Positions 9,295 to 17,559 of a stretch of DNA of 64,000 nucleotides are shown piece after piece. Origin of the DNA: Listeria costaricensis (GTDB lineage: Bacteria > Bacillota > Bacilli > Lactobacillales > Listeriaceae); the NCBI RefSeq assembly GCF_900183385.1, contig NZ_FXUT01000007.1, positions 1-64,000 on the forward strand. The letters run 5' to 3'. The notes under the pieces were generated by a model. The model was not told where the DNA came from, did no database searches, and saw only the letters and a list, made by a program, of their open reading frames with translations. Within the stretch, counting starts at the first letter, position 1. Each line of letters starts with the position of its first letter. Both the position numbers and the translations under genes were made by a program.

Positions 9295-9322
9295 ATTATA
9301 CCCCCTATAGGTATAAAAGCAA
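9295..9322 (-). promoter_or_regulatory. Promoter of csoR-copA-copZ
   Basis: Minus-strand TTGCTT, a 16-nt spacer and TATAAT. The spacer is almost filled by the GC-rich CsoR-type operator. Confidence 0.75.
9298..9314. promoter_or_regulatory. CsoR operator
   Basis: The 17-bp pseudo-palindrome ATACCCCCTATAGGTAT overlaps the spacer and -10 of the copper promoter. It matches the known CsoR pattern of TACC and GGTA half-sites around a G/C tract. The position fits repression by blocking RNA polymerase. Confidence 0.85.
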
Positions 9323-9375
9323 GTTTTTTATCTCCTGCCGATACTTTTTCCCGCCAAGTGCACCTTGCCGAAATA

Positions 9376-9416
9376 TGAAAAAGCAACCATCCAGCGTCTC
9401 GGCCAAATGGTTGCTT
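9376..9416 (-). terminator. Terminator after VanY-like gene
   Basis: A 10-bp perfect stem (AAGCAACCAT with ATGGTTGCTT) with a 16-nt loop is followed on the minus strand by TTTTTC. It ends the deoD-containing operon. Confidence 0.75.
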
Positions 9417-9423
9417 ACACGTG

Positions 9424-10257
9424 TTATTTTGCTTCTGCTTGTTGCACTTCTTTATCAAGAGTTGCCACATGGTCGAAAAATTCTTCCAGTGTCCAGTCGT
9501 TATCATGCATGATTTTCGCTGCATCTTTCCCAACATACCGGAAATGCCACGATTCATATTCGTACTTCGTGATGTCCTGTTTGCCGTCCGGATAGCGGAG
9601 AATAAAGCCGTATTTATACGCATTATCTGCCGCCCATTTCCCTTCCGGTGTACTGCCGAACGCTTCTGTCAGCTCATAGTTTTGACTTGGAGAAGAAATA
9701 TCCATTGCCAGTCCCGTTTGGTGTTCACTTGTTCCAGGAACCGCCACCGCTTCATTTGCCTTTTCTTCCCCAACAGACGCTACTTCCTGTTGATAAAGGG
9801 TTTCTTGATACGCATAGGAACGGTAGCCGGATACAGCAAATAAGTCATAGCCCGCATCCTTAGCCCCGGCAAAGAAATCTTCCAGTGCCGCCGCTGCTTC
9901 CTTCCGCATATGCGCCTTTTCGATTGTCGTATCCCCAAATGAAAATGCCACATTCGGCACGACAAGATCGGACGGCACATAGGTCGACTGCATCAAGTAG
10001 TCTTTATTGGCTAGGATCAGCAGATTATCTTCATTTTCGATATATTCTTTCCCGTCTTTTTCCATGAGTTTGTTTTGCTTATCGATGTACGGGTATAGGG
10101 GATCCTGCTTCAATTTTGATAATTCAGATGTTGTCTGATCTTTCGTTTGTGACTGTGTCTGTTCCGTTTTCGGAGTGGCAGGCGTATCAAAATAATACTG
10201 CTCCACTGTTTGTACTCCGCTGATGGCAATTGCCAAGACAAGAGAAACAAAATTCAT
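9424..10257 (-). CDS. D-alanyl-D-alanine carboxypeptidase, VanY family (M15B)
   Basis: Predicted secreted or membrane-anchored zinc peptidase that trims the terminal D-Ala from peptidoglycan stem peptides. A hydrophobic N-terminus (residues 1-15) lacks a lipobox Cys, so it is a signal peptide or anchor. A Thr/Gln-rich linker follows. The M15 core has SGYRS at 143-147, the SEHQTGLAMD zinc motif with H179 and D186, and E235/H238 in YESWHF. It lies 48 nt behind deoD with only a weak RBS (AAAGG 14 nt upstream), so translation may be coupled or low. No vancomycin-resistance genes are nearby; this is a housekeeping wall enzyme. Confidence 0.9.
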   Translation of the reverse strand: MNFVSLVLAIAISGVQTVEQYYFDTPATPKTEQTQSQTKDQTTSELSKLKQDPLYPYIDKQNKLMEKDGKEYIENEDNLLILANKDYLMQSTYVPSDLVVPNVAFSFGDTTIEKAHMRKEAAAALEDFFAGAKDAGYDLFAVSGYRSYAYQETLYQQEVASVGEEKANEAVAVPGTSEHQTGLAMDISSPSQNYELTEAFGSTPEGKWAADNAYKYGFILRYPDGKQDITKYEYESWHFRYVGKDAAKIMHDNDWTLEEFFDHVATLDKEVQQAEAK

Positions 10258-10305
10258 CTGTATCGATCAACCTTTCTGTTCGTTCACTGTCCCCCGCAGC
10301 TTGCT

Positions 10306-11010
10306 TTATTTTTGGATGGCTGCATCAAGTGCAACAATAATCATATCGTTAAAAGTCGTTTGACGCTCTTCAGCCGTTGTCTCCTCACCGGTAAAGATGT
10401 GGTCACTGACAGTTAGAATGGCCAGTGCCTTGCGTCCGTATTTATGAGCCAGCGTATAGAGGGCCGCTGCCTCCATTTCAACCCCTAAAATCCCATAATC
10501 TGCGAGTTTTTGTTTGTCTAACTCGTCATTATAAAAGCGATCCGATGAAAAGACGTTGCCGACCTGAATCGACAAACCTTTTTCAACACCAGCATCATAG
10601 GCTTTTTTCAAAAGTGAAAAGTCAGCCACCGGTGCAAAATCGACCCCAGGAAATGTATTGCGATTGATCTGTGAATCTGTTGACACCGCCTGTGCAATCA
10701 CGACATCACGGACTTTTACGTCTTTTTGAATCGCACCCATCGTGCCCACGCGAATCAAATTTTGCACGCCGTATTCCCTCATCAATTCATTGGCATAAAT
10801 CGAAATCGACGGAATGCCCATGCCCGTTCCCATGACGGAGACCGGTTGACCTTTATATGTACCCGTGTAGCCAAACATGCCACGAACCTGATTAAATAAT
10901 TTCGCATCCTCTAAAAATGTTTCTGCAATATACTTTGCCCGGAGCGGATCCCCTGGCAAAAGAATCGTTTCCGCAATTTCACCTTGTTTTGCTTCAATAT
11001 GAACACTCAT
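10306..11010 (-). CDS. deoD: Purine nucleoside phosphorylase DeoD
   Basis: Cleaves purine (deoxy)nucleosides with phosphate to base and (deoxy)ribose-1-phosphate, for salvage. At 234 aa it is the hexameric bacterial type. The N-terminus ([30 protein letters not shown]) carries the PGDP phosphate-binding loop, GTMGAIQ and the [11 protein letters not shown] segment that binds ribose and base. It sits between yozE and the VanY-like gene, 12 nt from yozE, in one operon with a strong RBS (AAGGAGG). Confidence 0.95.
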   Translation of the reverse strand: MSVHIEAKQGEIAETILLPGDPLRAKYIAETFLEDAKLFNQVRGMFGYTGTYKGQPVSVMGTGMGIPSISIYANELMREYGVQNLIRVGTMGAIQKDVKVRDVVIAQAVSTDSQINRNTFPGVDFAPVADFSLLKKAYDAGVEKGLSIQVGNVFSSDRFYNDELDKQKLADYGILGVEMEAAALYTLAHKYGRKALAILTVSDHIFTGEETTAEERQTTFNDMIIVALDAAIQK

Positions 11011-11022
11011 GCTTCTTCCTCC

Positions 11023-11256
11023 TTAGTGACGATTTTTTTCCTGATCTTCTTTGTATTTCTCATAAAGCTCATCGAAAAGCGCCATTCCCGAAAGATAGGT
11101 CGCGTTCAGCTCCAAATATTCGCTGAGCGTGTGATAATCTTTCGCCTGTTTGGGAAAGCCGTGATCCTTATAAGCGGCATTTGCAAAATTCGTCATCGGA
11201 TCATGCTTTCTTGGATCACGATAGGTCATGAGAAAATGATAAAAGCTTCTACCCAT
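11023..11256 (-). CDS. yozE: YozE family (UPF0346) small protein
   Basis: A 77-aa conserved Firmicutes protein of unknown molecular function. It starts at MGRSFYHF, preceded by GGGGGAG at 7 nt; an upstream GTG at 11271 would place the RBS inside the coding region. The charged helical C-terminus ([13 protein letters not shown]) fits the small helical SAM-like fold known for the family. It leads the yozE-deoD-VanY operon from its own promoter. Confidence 0.9.
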   Translation of the reverse strand: MGRSFYHFLMTYRDPRKHDPMTNFANAAYKDHGFPKQAKDYHTLSEYLELNATYLSGMALFDELYEKYKEDQEKNRH

Positions 11257-11287
11257 GCTGTTCTCCCCCACTTCTTTTTCTGTTTTT

Positions 11288-11316
11288 ACTATAGATGATT
11301 TACGTCAAAAGGTAAA
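11288..11316 (-). promoter_or_regulatory. Promoter of yozE-deoD operon
   Basis: Minus-strand TTTACC, a 17-nt spacer and TATAGT, just after the stop codon of the upstream oxidoreductase gene. Confidence 0.6.
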
Positions 11317-11318
11317 GA

Positions 11319-12221
11319 CTAATCCATTAATTTAAGTAAAATTTCTTCCGCCAAACGATGCGTTTCAAAAGCATCCCACAAGTCGATCGGCTCCTTCTCC
11401 CCGTCCCGGACTGCTGCCAGAAAAGCCTGAATGATCGGCTCAAATCCGCGTTTATAAAGCGTCGTATCCCAATCCGAGAACCGACATGCCGTTTTATCCG
11501 TACCGCTGTAATGCGTCCACTCCGTCACCTGCTCCACCACGCGCTTCCCGTCCGGCGCATAGACGGCCACCACTTCCTCGTTCACACCACTGTCCCGATT
11601 CATGATCGCCGTGGCTGTTTTCCCCGCCGCCTCGAATTGGACGGTCAATGCTGCAAGCAATTCGCCTTTCCAGACCGGATGCACCTGCATGTTCTCCACT
11701 TTGGCATCCAAAAGAAAGCGAACCGTATCAAGCACATGAATAAAATCATCATACACAAAGGTGCGCGCTTCGCCAGGCTGACCGCTGCGATTTTTTTGCA
11801 TCACGATCATATTGACATCCGCGACCTCTTTTAGCGCCTGATAACGCGGGGCAAAACGACGATTGAAGCCCGTCATCAAGAGCACTTCCTGCTGCTCAGC
11901 AAGTGTCGTTAGCTCCTCTGTTTCCTCGATTCGGTCTGTGATCGGCTTATCAACATAGACTGGAATCCGACGCTCAAGCAGTTGTTTGACAATCTCGTAA
12001 TGGCTACTAGTGGCACTATGAACAAAGGCACAGTCAATGCCTGATGCAATCAGCTCCTCCACATGTTCATGCACATGCTGAAACCGATACTTCTCACTCA
12101 ATAAGTTTAATTTTTCCTTGTTACGTGTACAAAGGTGCAACTCCACGTCCCGAAGACCGGCAAAAACCGGCAAATAGGCTTTCTGAGCAATGTTTCCGAG
12201 ACCGATGATTCCTACTTTCAT
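11319..12221 (-). CDS. Gfo/Idh/MocA-family NAD(P)-dependent oxidoreductase
   Basis: 300-aa two-domain dehydrogenase. A Rossmann fold starts with MKVGIIGLGNIAQ and a DKPIT motif near residue 95 corresponds to the family EKP catalytic/cofactor signature. The C-terminal half is the usual alpha/beta dimerisation domain. The RBS is TAGGAGGAGA. A terminator lies between msrB and this gene, so it is expressed by readthrough or from an unseen promoter. There is no sugar-metabolism neighbour to indicate the substrate, which stays unknown. Confidence 0.88.
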   Translation of the reverse strand: MKVGIIGLGNIAQKAYLPVFAGLRDVELHLCTRNKEKLNLLSEKYRFQHVHEHVEELIASGIDCAFVHSATSSHYEIVKQLLERRIPVYVDKPITDRIEETEELTTLAEQQEVLLMTGFNRRFAPRYQALKEVADVNMIVMQKNRSGQPGEARTFVYDDFIHVLDTVRFLLDAKVENMQVHPVWKGELLAALTVQFEAAGKTATAIMNRDSGVNEEVVAVYAPDGKRVVEQVTEWTHYSGTDKTACRFSDWDTTLYKRGFEPIIQAFLAAVRDGEKEPIDLWDAFETHRLAEEILLKLMD

Positions 12222-12234
12222 TTTGTCTCCTCCT

Positions 12235-12271
12235 AAAAAACAGGACTCTTTGGAAATATCCAGAGAGCCCT
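12235..12271 (-). terminator. Terminator after msrB
   Basis: A 12-bp stem with one mismatch (aggactctttgg with ccagagagccct, 6-nt loop) is followed on the minus strand by GTTTTTTAG. Confidence 0.7.
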
Positions 12272-12276
12272 TTTAT

Positions 12277-12723
12277 TTACTTGAAAAGTGTGCGATATTC
12301 CGCGTAACCTTCTTTTTCCAAATCCTTCTCCGGGATGAAACGAAGTGCAGCGGAATTGATACAGTAACGAAGACCACCCGACTCCCTTGGCCCGTCTGGA
12401 AAAACATGGCCGAGGTGAGAATCTGCCTCCTTGGAACGAACCTCTACGCGGCGCATCCCATGGCTGTGATCGTTTTTTTCCTGAATTTCTGCCGTGTCGA
12501 TCGGCTTCGTAAAGCTTGGCCACCCGCAACCGGCATCATACTGATCGGTCGAGGAGAACAGCGGCTTACCCGAAACGATATCCACATAAATTCCCGCATC
12601 CTGATTTGCGAAATAGGGATTTTCAAACGGCCGTTCTGTCGCATTTTCCTGTGTGACCTGATAGGAAAGTTTTGACAGCTCCTTCAATTTGGCCTTTTTT
12701 TCAGCTTGATCCAAGTCCATCAT
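12277..12723 (-). CDS. msrB: Peptide methionine (R)-S-oxide reductase MsrB
   Basis: Repairs the R-epimer of methionine sulfoxide with thioredoxin. Family motifs are CGWPSF, SHLGHVF and the catalytic Cys in GLRYCINS. The two CXXC zinc pairs of some MsrB proteins are absent. The start is uncertain: ATG ATG at 12723/12720 overlaps the msrA stop (AATGATG), with GGAAGGA directly before it, and a TTG at 12732 is also in frame. Overlap with msrA implies coupled translation. It closes the degV-ypmR-ypmS-msrA-msrB operon. Confidence 0.93.
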   Translation of the reverse strand: MMDLDQAEKKAKLKELSKLSYQVTQENATERPFENPYFANQDAGIYVDIVSGKPLFSSTDQYDAGCGWPSFTKPIDTAEIQEKNDHSHGMRRVEVRSKEADSHLGHVFPDGPRESGGLRYCINSAALRFIPEKDLEKEGYAEYRTLFK

Positions 12724-13253
12724 TCCTTCCAATGAGAATCAATAAATCTGTCTCTCCCAGAAGCATTTCGATAGCCTTTGTAATGCGCGCTGTCTTTTTT
12801 GTAAAAATCCTGATGATAATCCTCTGCCGGATAAAAGACGCTGGCAGGGACGATTTCTGTGACGATCGGCTTCTTGAACCGACCACTTTCAGCAAGTTTC
12901 TGCTTCGACTGTTCGGCAATCCGTTTTTGTTCTTCTGTCGTGTAAAAAATGGCCGGACGATAGCTTGTGCCGCGGTCAACAAATTGACCAGTGCGATCAG
13001 TTGGATCTGTTTGCTGCCAGTAAACTTCTACTAGTTTTTCATAGGGGAAAACGGCCGGATCAAAGGTAATTTCTACGGCTTCCGCATGCCCGGTTGTGCC
13101 GCTGCATACTTCCTCATACGTCGGGTTGACCGTTTTGCCGCCTGTATAGCCAGAAACAACTTGGATAATGCCCGGCAGCGTATCGAATGGCTTTACCATA
13201 CACCAAAAACATCCGCCAGCAAAAATCGCCGTTTCAGTTCTTCTTTCTTCCAT
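12720..13253 (-). CDS. msrA: Peptide methionine (S)-S-oxide reductase MsrA
   Basis: Repairs the S-epimer of methionine sulfoxide in proteins. The active site GCFWC is at residues 14-18 with C15 catalytic. At 177 aa it is a single-domain enzyme and not fused to MsrB, which follows with an overlap of 4 nt. AAAGGGG precedes the ATG. The MsrA/MsrB pair covers both sulfoxide epimers and points to an oxidative-damage repair module. Confidence 0.95.
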   Translation of the reverse strand: MEERRTETAIFAGGCFWCMVKPFDTLPGIIQVVSGYTGGKTVNPTYEEVCSGTTGHAEAVEITFDPAVFPYEKLVEVYWQQTDPTDRTGQFVDRGTSYRPAIFYTTEEQKRIAEQSKQKLAESGRFKKPIVTEIVPASVFYPAEDYHQDFYKKDSAHYKGYRNASGRDRFIDSHWKE

Positions 13254-13279
13254 TTGTCATGCCCCTTTCCAGCCGGCCC

Positions 13280-13912
13280 TTAATCGACCGGTACTAAGAG
13301 TGTAAACGAAATATCATCTTTCTTCAAATCAAGTGTATCCATTCGCACTTTCGTATCGCCTTTTAGCTTGAGTTTCGTCAAATCCAAATAGATTTCCTTC
13401 TTCTTCGGAATGACCGTCACCCAGTCTGGAAATTTATAATTGTCATTCACATAGCCCATCACATAGCTGACCGGTAGCGGCAAAGCCCCCACTGACATAT
13501 CTTTTAGTTTCAGCTCGACATTGCCATCATCCACGACTTTCGGCGAGAACGTCAGCTTCATCGTAATCGGCTCATTAAAAATCTCTGCCTTCGCTTTGAA
13601 AATGACATTGTCTGCCACATAGACATCATATCCGATATCCTGATCATTGCTAAAGTCATCAATATAAGTGGCGATCAGTTTATTCAGATCATTCTTTGTC
13701 GTACTGGACTGAAATTCGACCATCTGCTTGTTGCTGATCAGCTTTGGTGTCGGCTCCTCGGTTGGACTGAACACAAAAATGGCCAAATAGATGTACACAA
13801 AAAAGCCAATGATAATCAAAAGAAGCGTCAAACAAATGACCTTCCAAATATTGATTTTTCTTTTCAACTCTGCTTTTGTCGTCTTTTCTTTTGAGCGTGT
13901 TTCCTGCGCCAC
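13280..13912 (-). CDS. ypmS: YpmS family membrane-anchored protein
   Basis: 210-aa protein with a short basic cytoplasmic tail, one membrane span at about 23-48 and an extracytoplasmic domain rich in beta strands. It resembles Bacillus YpmS (DUF2140), whose function is not established. It starts with GTG after GGGGAAG. It is always found next to the GDSL protein YpmR, as here (14 nt apart), which suggests a joint envelope role, an inference only. Confidence 0.85.
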   Translation of the reverse strand: MAQETRSKEKTTKAELKRKINIWKVICLTLLLIIIGFFVYIYLAIFVFSPTEEPTPKLISNKQMVEFQSSTTKNDLNKLIATYIDDFSNDQDIGYDVYVADNVIFKAKAEIFNEPITMKLTFSPKVVDDGNVELKLKDMSVGALPLPVSYVMGYVNDNYKFPDWVTVIPKKKEIYLDLTKLKLKGDTKVRMDTLDLKKDDISFTLLVPVD

Positions 13913-13926
13913 AATTCTTCCCCTTT

Positions 13927-14724
13927 CTATTTGGAGATTCTGCCTGCTTCCAGGTCCTTGTCAATCGACTGATAGATGGCCTCTGCCATGACTTCATAGC
14001 CTTTGTGATTGGGGTGGAAATAGTCCTTCGTCGAAAGCAGCGGGTTCGGTTTGTCCTTATTTTTTGCCTCACGATTTTCAAGCTTGTCTGCAATCGGAAC
14101 AAAATGCGCCCGGTCCTCTTCTGCGACAATTTTTTCCGATCCGGCATTCCACTCACTGATCACCTGGTCGAACTCCTCAATCTGACTGAAATAGGTCGTA
14201 TAGGGGTTATAAATACCGACTAAATAAACTTCCGCATCCTGATTCAGCGAACGAATTTCATCAAATAATTCTTTCAAGTCTTTTTCAAAACTCTGATCGG
14301 CTTTTTCAAAATCAGAAACCTGTACGTCGAGCAGCTTACTTTTCAAAACAGCCATCACGTCATTGCCACCGATCGTAATCGTAATCACATTCGCCTTTTT
14401 AACATCCTGTCTGAAATCATCCTGCGTTTTCAGCCGTTTTAACAGCTGGTCGATCCGGTTGCCAGCCACGCCATAATTGCTGGTTGCAACGCTCCGAACG
14501 TCTTCATTTTTCTTGAATTTGGTTTCTAAAATGCCCACATAGCCGCCATTTTCCTCCTCATCACCGACACCTTCTGTCAGTGAATCCCCCATGGCCACCA
14601 GTCGGATCGGCGTCTTTGCCATCTCTGCCCGGTAATCCAGATACTGCTTGGCATAATACCCACAGGCAAGCAGTACGATGCATAGAAGCGGAATCACGAA
14701 CCACCAGTATTTCTTTTTCCACAT
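13927..14724 (-). CDS. ypmR: SGNH/GDSL-family membrane-anchored hydrolase YpmR
   Basis: 265-aa predicted esterase or lipase facing outside. An N-terminal membrane segment covers about residues 6-25. Block I is GDSLTEG at 46-52 with the nucleophile Ser. GGNDV supplies the oxyanion residues and DYFHPNHKG near residue 245 the Asp and His of the triad. It is in the degV-ypmR-ypmS-msrAB operon. The substrate is unknown; lipid or wall-polymer esters are typical for the family. Confidence 0.9.
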   Translation of the reverse strand: MWKKKYWWFVIPLLCIVLLACGYYAKQYLDYRAEMAKTPIRLVAMGDSLTEGVGDEEENGGYVGILETKFKKNEDVRSVATSNYGVAGNRIDQLLKRLKTQDDFRQDVKKANVITITIGGNDVMAVLKSKLLDVQVSDFEKADQSFEKDLKELFDEIRSLNQDAEVYLVGIYNPYTTYFSQIEEFDQVISEWNAGSEKIVAEEDRAHFVPIADKLENREAKNKDKPNPLLSTKDYFHPNHKGYEVMAEAIYQSIDKDLEAGRISK

Positions 14725-14739
14725 GTCTGTTCACTCGCT

Positions 14740-15579
14740 TTATTCTGTATAATACATGAAGGCAAATGCACCGTTCCCAGCATGTGTTGAAATAATTGGG
14801 TCTGCTTTAAACATCGGCACTTCCTTCAAGGATAAAAGACTTTTGAATTCTGCGGCAAGCTGTTCGGCTTCTTTTTGGCCGTTCGCATGGACAATATCCA
14901 GTTCTTTCACTTTCTTCGTTTCGTTTTTAACGGTATCAATCAAATAATTTAAGATTTTCTTCATGCTCCGTTGTTTGGTTTCTTCTTCCAGTTGGCCATC
15001 TTTTAGCCGTGCCACGAGTTTGATATTGAGCAGATTGCCGATAATGCCCTGCATTTTGCCGACACGTCCGCCTTTGATCAGATTTTCAAGGGTGACAACG
15101 ACGATATACAGCTTGGTGTTGGCACGAATTTCAGCGATTCGTTCGACGATCTCCGCCATGGAAAATGTTCCGGCCTGTGCCATTTTGGCCGCTTCAATCA
15201 CTTGGAATGCCTGACCGCGTGCCGTATAATCCGTATCGATCACCGTGATATTTCCGCCGGCAATTTCTGCCGCCTGACGCGCTGTCAAGACGGTTCCACT
15301 CAATTTTTCAGTTAGATGAAGGGAAAGAATCTCATAGCCCTCTTGCTGAAATTTCTCATATGCTTCGACAAATGAACCGATCGGCGGCTGTGAGGATTTC
15401 GGTAAACTTTGCGAGTTTGCCATCAGCTCCATAAAGCCTTCTGCCGTCAGGTCTGTCATCGGATTATAGCTCTTGCCGTCAACCTCTACAGAGAGTGGTA
15501 ATACTTCAATATTATATTGTTTCATTTCTTCCATTGTTAAACCTGCAGTTGAGTCCGTAATAATTTTAATTTTTGTCAT
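14740..15579 (-). CDS. DegV family fatty-acid-binding protein
   Basis: 279-aa cytosolic protein. The N-terminus (KIIIDSTAGL-type: MTKIKIITDSTAGLTMEE) is the DegV signature. Members bind fatty acids and some (FakB) present them to the kinase FakA; whether this paralogue does cannot be read from sequence, and no fakA is nearby. It is the first gene of its operon, with an extended -10 promoter upstream. The RBS (GGATGTGAAG) is moderate. Confidence 0.92.
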   Translation of the reverse strand: MTKIKIITDSTAGLTMEEMKQYNIEVLPLSVEVDGKSYNPMTDLTAEGFMELMANSQSLPKSSQPPIGSFVEAYEKFQQEGYEILSLHLTEKLSGTVLTARQAAEIAGGNITVIDTDYTARGQAFQVIEAAKMAQAGTFSMAEIVERIAEIRANTKLYIVVVTLENLIKGGRVGKMQGIIGNLLNIKLVARLKDGQLEEETKQRSMKKILNYLIDTVKNETKKVKELDIVHANGQKEAEQLAAEFKSLLSLKEVPMFKADPIISTHAGNGAFAFMYYTE

Positions 15580-15614
15580 GATTTCTTCACATCCAATTTC
15601 TGCTTAATTATTAT

Positions 15615-15623
15615 ATTATAGCA
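15615..15623 (-). promoter_or_regulatory. Extended -10 promoter of degV operon
   Basis: Minus-strand TGC followed by TATAAT, about 36 nt before the ATG. Confidence 0.6.
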
Positions 15624-15697
15624 GTTTCTTCCTTCTTTGGCATTGTTTTATCAACCGCTCAGTGAAAAAATACACCTAAAGGTGGAGGGAGAATCGC

Positions 15698-15726
15698 TTT
15701 TCATTTAGGGCGTTCTAGCGTATCAT
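15698..15726 (+). promoter_or_regulatory. Promoter of hemolysin III gene
   Basis: TTTTCA, a 17-nt spacer and TATCAT, 31 nt before the GTG start. Confidence 0.5.
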
Positions 15727-15757
15727 AGAAGTAGAAATGAAAGAATGAGGTGGTTAT

Positions 15758-16399
15758 GTGAACCAAACCCAAACCTGGAGGTATGACTGGAAGGAAGAAC
15801 TTGCAAGTGCCGTCACACATGGCATTGGTTTTCTGCTGAGCATTCCGGCATTTGTGCTGTTGATTGTTTCGGCTGTCATGAAAGGCGACCCGCTTTATCT
15901 GGCAAGTTATCTGATCTATGGCATCTCGCTTTTGCTACTCTATCTCTGCTCCACACTTTTCCACAGCTTTAAGCCATGTAAAGCACGACGCTTTTTTAAT
16001 ATTATGGATCACATTGCCATTTACTTATTGATCGCTGGTTCCTATACCCCTTTTGTTTTGATCACACTTGGCGGTACGCTTGGCTGGACACTGTTTGGCG
16101 TGGTCTGGGGGCTGGCTATTCTTGGGATCATCTATAAAATTTTCTGGCTCGACAAATGGCGAATTCTGTCAACGATTGTTTATTGTCTGATGGGCTGGAT
16201 GGTACTGATCGGCATCAAGCCGCTAATCGCAGGCCTTGGCATGACCGGCTTTATCCTACTTCTTGTCGGCGGTATTTCTTTTACAGTCGGTGCCGTTTTA
16301 TACAGCTTCCCGAAAATCCCTTACATGCACGCCATTTGGCACTTGTTTGTGATTGCTGGAACTGCCTTTATGTACTTCTCGATTTTATTTTATGTTTGA
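15758..16399 (+). CDS. Hemolysin III / TrhA family membrane protein
   Basis: 213-aa seven-helix membrane protein of the PAQR-like superfamily. Visible family marks are HGIGFLLSIPAF in helix 1, the SSTLFHSFKP-type segment (CSTLFHSF) after helix 2, IMDHIAIYLLIAGSYTPF in helix 3 and HAIWHLFVIAG near the C-terminus. The scattered conserved His and Asp residues suggest a metal site. The name is historical; haemolysis is not implied, and work on relatives points to membrane-lipid homeostasis. It starts with GTG after GAGGTGG. It is monocistronic. Confidence 0.92.
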   Translation: MNQTQTWRYDWKEELASAVTHGIGFLLSIPAFVLLIVSAVMKGDPLYLASYLIYGISLLLLYLCSTLFHSFKPCKARRFFNIMDHIAIYLLIAGSYTPFVLITLGGTLGWTLFGVVWGLAILGIIYKIFWLDKWRILSTIVYCLMGWMVLIGIKPLIAGLGMTGFILLLVGGISFTVGAVLYSFPKIPYMHAIWHLFVIAGTAFMYFSILFYV

Positions 16400-16407
16400 T
16401 ACATGTC

Positions 16408-16452
16408 AAAACGCACGCAAAAACCTTGGATCGGTTGATGCGTGCGTTTTTT
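16408..16452. terminator. Bidirectional terminator
   Basis: A 12-bp stem (16408-16419 with 16439-16450) separates the convergent hemolysin III and DUF4303-type genes. T-runs follow on the plus strand and TTTTG on the minus strand. Confidence 0.8.
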
Positions 16453-16951
16453 ATAGGGATGGATTCGTTTTACGGACGGCTTCTGCCACATCTTCATCAT
16501 GATCAATGCAGTAGCTGATGAAACCTGCTTCTTTTGGAATCATCTGAAAAGCAGGTGTCGCAGTGAGTTGTTGCAGGGCCTCGTTACAAATTTGCAAATA
16601 AAATTTCCACGCGTCTTCCGAATTTGACGCAAAAATCTCATTAATCTGTTCCTCGGAGAAAAAACAGGTAGTAGCAAAGCACTGATATTCCCAGTCCCCC
16701 GTATTATATTTCAAGTCAAAAATCTCTTCTTCCGCGCTGTACTCCTCCGGCCAATTTTTTTGATAACTCGCCAGTGAATTTTCAAAATCGGCAAGCGTAT
16801 TGAGACATAAATTCACCTCTCCATAGACCACATTGCAGTCCAGCGCAAATGCATAGAAGACAAGCCCCGGATGCGCCTTTAAGAATTTCGGAATCTCCTG
16901 CTCAGCAAAAGTTGTAATTTGTGCGATAATCGCTTCTTTTCCCGGTTTCAT
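16451..16951 (-). CDS. DUF4303-type protein, possible orphan immunity protein
   Basis: 166-aa soluble acidic protein. The pattern 'FYAFALDC...LCLNT' near residues 31-52 and the GDWEYQCF segment resemble DUF4303, a family common in small polymorphic-toxin and contact-competition loci. That assignment is from memory of the family and has not been tested. No toxin gene is adjacent. It follows an equally unrecognised gene with a 15-nt gap, and both sit between hemolysin III and ccpN, which I recall as neighbours in other Listeria. An immunity role is an inference. Confidence 0.6.
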   Translation of the reverse strand: MKPGKEAIIAQITTFAEQEIPKFLKAHPGLVFYAFALDCNVVYGEVNLCLNTLADFENSLASYQKNWPEEYSAEEEIFDLKYNTGDWEYQCFATTCFFSEEQINEIFASNSEDAWKFYLQICNEALQQLTATPAFQMIPKEAGFISYCIDHDEDVAEAVRKTNPSL

Positions 16952-16966
16952 GTTGTTCGTTCCTTT

Positions 16967-17437
16967 CTATTCGATGATATGAACGGTTATTTCTGTTAAA
17001 TTTTTGAGATTGATCTGAATCTGGAGCTCTTCATGTTCATTGATCGCAATCAAGTTGTCATGATGAATTTCTACCCGTCTAATCGGATTTGTCTGAACAA
17101 AAAAAATTCCCCATTGCAATTGATACTGTTGATCAGTATGCGCAATAAACCCCTCATTTCCCATGGCACCACTGCCTCCAAAAATGTAACCATCTTCATA
17201 AGCAACCTTTGTCCACGGATCGATTTCGGTCCATAAAAGCGGTTCGTATTTTTCCATACTTTCAATCGTTGTATCACATAAAGGTCCGCAGAAAACGACC
17301 TTTTTACGAGCGGCTGTATCCCGAAAAACTTCATAATTCAAAATGATGACCTGCCCATCTGCAAATGTGATACATGAAAATCCTGGCAGTCTCCATTCTC
17401 CTTCTTTCCAATTTTCACTGACTACTTTGTGATTCAT
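16967..17437 (-). CDS. Hypothetical protein paired with DUF4303-type gene
   Basis: I do not recognise this 156-aa protein. It is acidic, rich in Trp, Ile and beta-strand-like stretches and has no signal peptide or membrane span. The C-terminus (EELQIQINLKNLTEITVHIIE) looks like alternating beta strands. The ATG at 17437 is chosen because AAAGGA lies 9 nt upstream; a TTG at 17443 is also open. It is first of a two-gene operon with the DUF4303-type gene, transcribed from a promoter next to the ccpN palindrome. Confidence 0.65.
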   Translation of the reverse strand: MNHKVVSENWKEGEWRLPGFSCITFADGQVIILNYEVFRDTAARKKVVFCGPLCDTTIESMEKYEPLLWTEIDPWTKVAYEDGYIFGGSGAMGNEGFIAHTDQQYQLQWGIFFVQTNPIRRVEIHHDNLIAINEHEELQIQINLKNLTEITVHIIE

Positions 17438-17490
17438 AAACAAGTGTCCTTTCTAGGGATATCCAAATATGTTGAACGAGAATATGCCTC

Positions 17491-17499
17491 ATTATAACA
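17491..17499 (-). promoter_or_regulatory. Extended -10 promoter of the accessory pair
   Basis: Minus-strand TGT followed by TATAAT, 54 nt before the ATG. The region where a -35 would lie touches the outer end of the ccpN palindrome. Confidence 0.6.
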
Positions 17500-17516
17500 T
17501 ATTTTCACGTCTTAAT

Positions 17517-17559
17517 TAGTATGACATAATTAAACCTTGATTTTAATTATGTCATACTA
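17517..17559. promoter_or_regulatory. Perfect palindromic operator upstream of ccpN
   Basis: Two 18-bp arms (17517-17534 and 17542-17559) are exact inverted repeats with a 7-bp spacer. Each arm contains TATG(A/T)CATA. The right arm matches TRTGHYATAYW, which I recall as the B. subtilis CcpN operator consensus, in full; the left arm matches with one change. The spacer holds most of the ccpN -35 and the right arm fills the promoter spacer, so a bound protein would block it. Autorepression by CcpN is the likely meaning. Confidence 0.8.
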
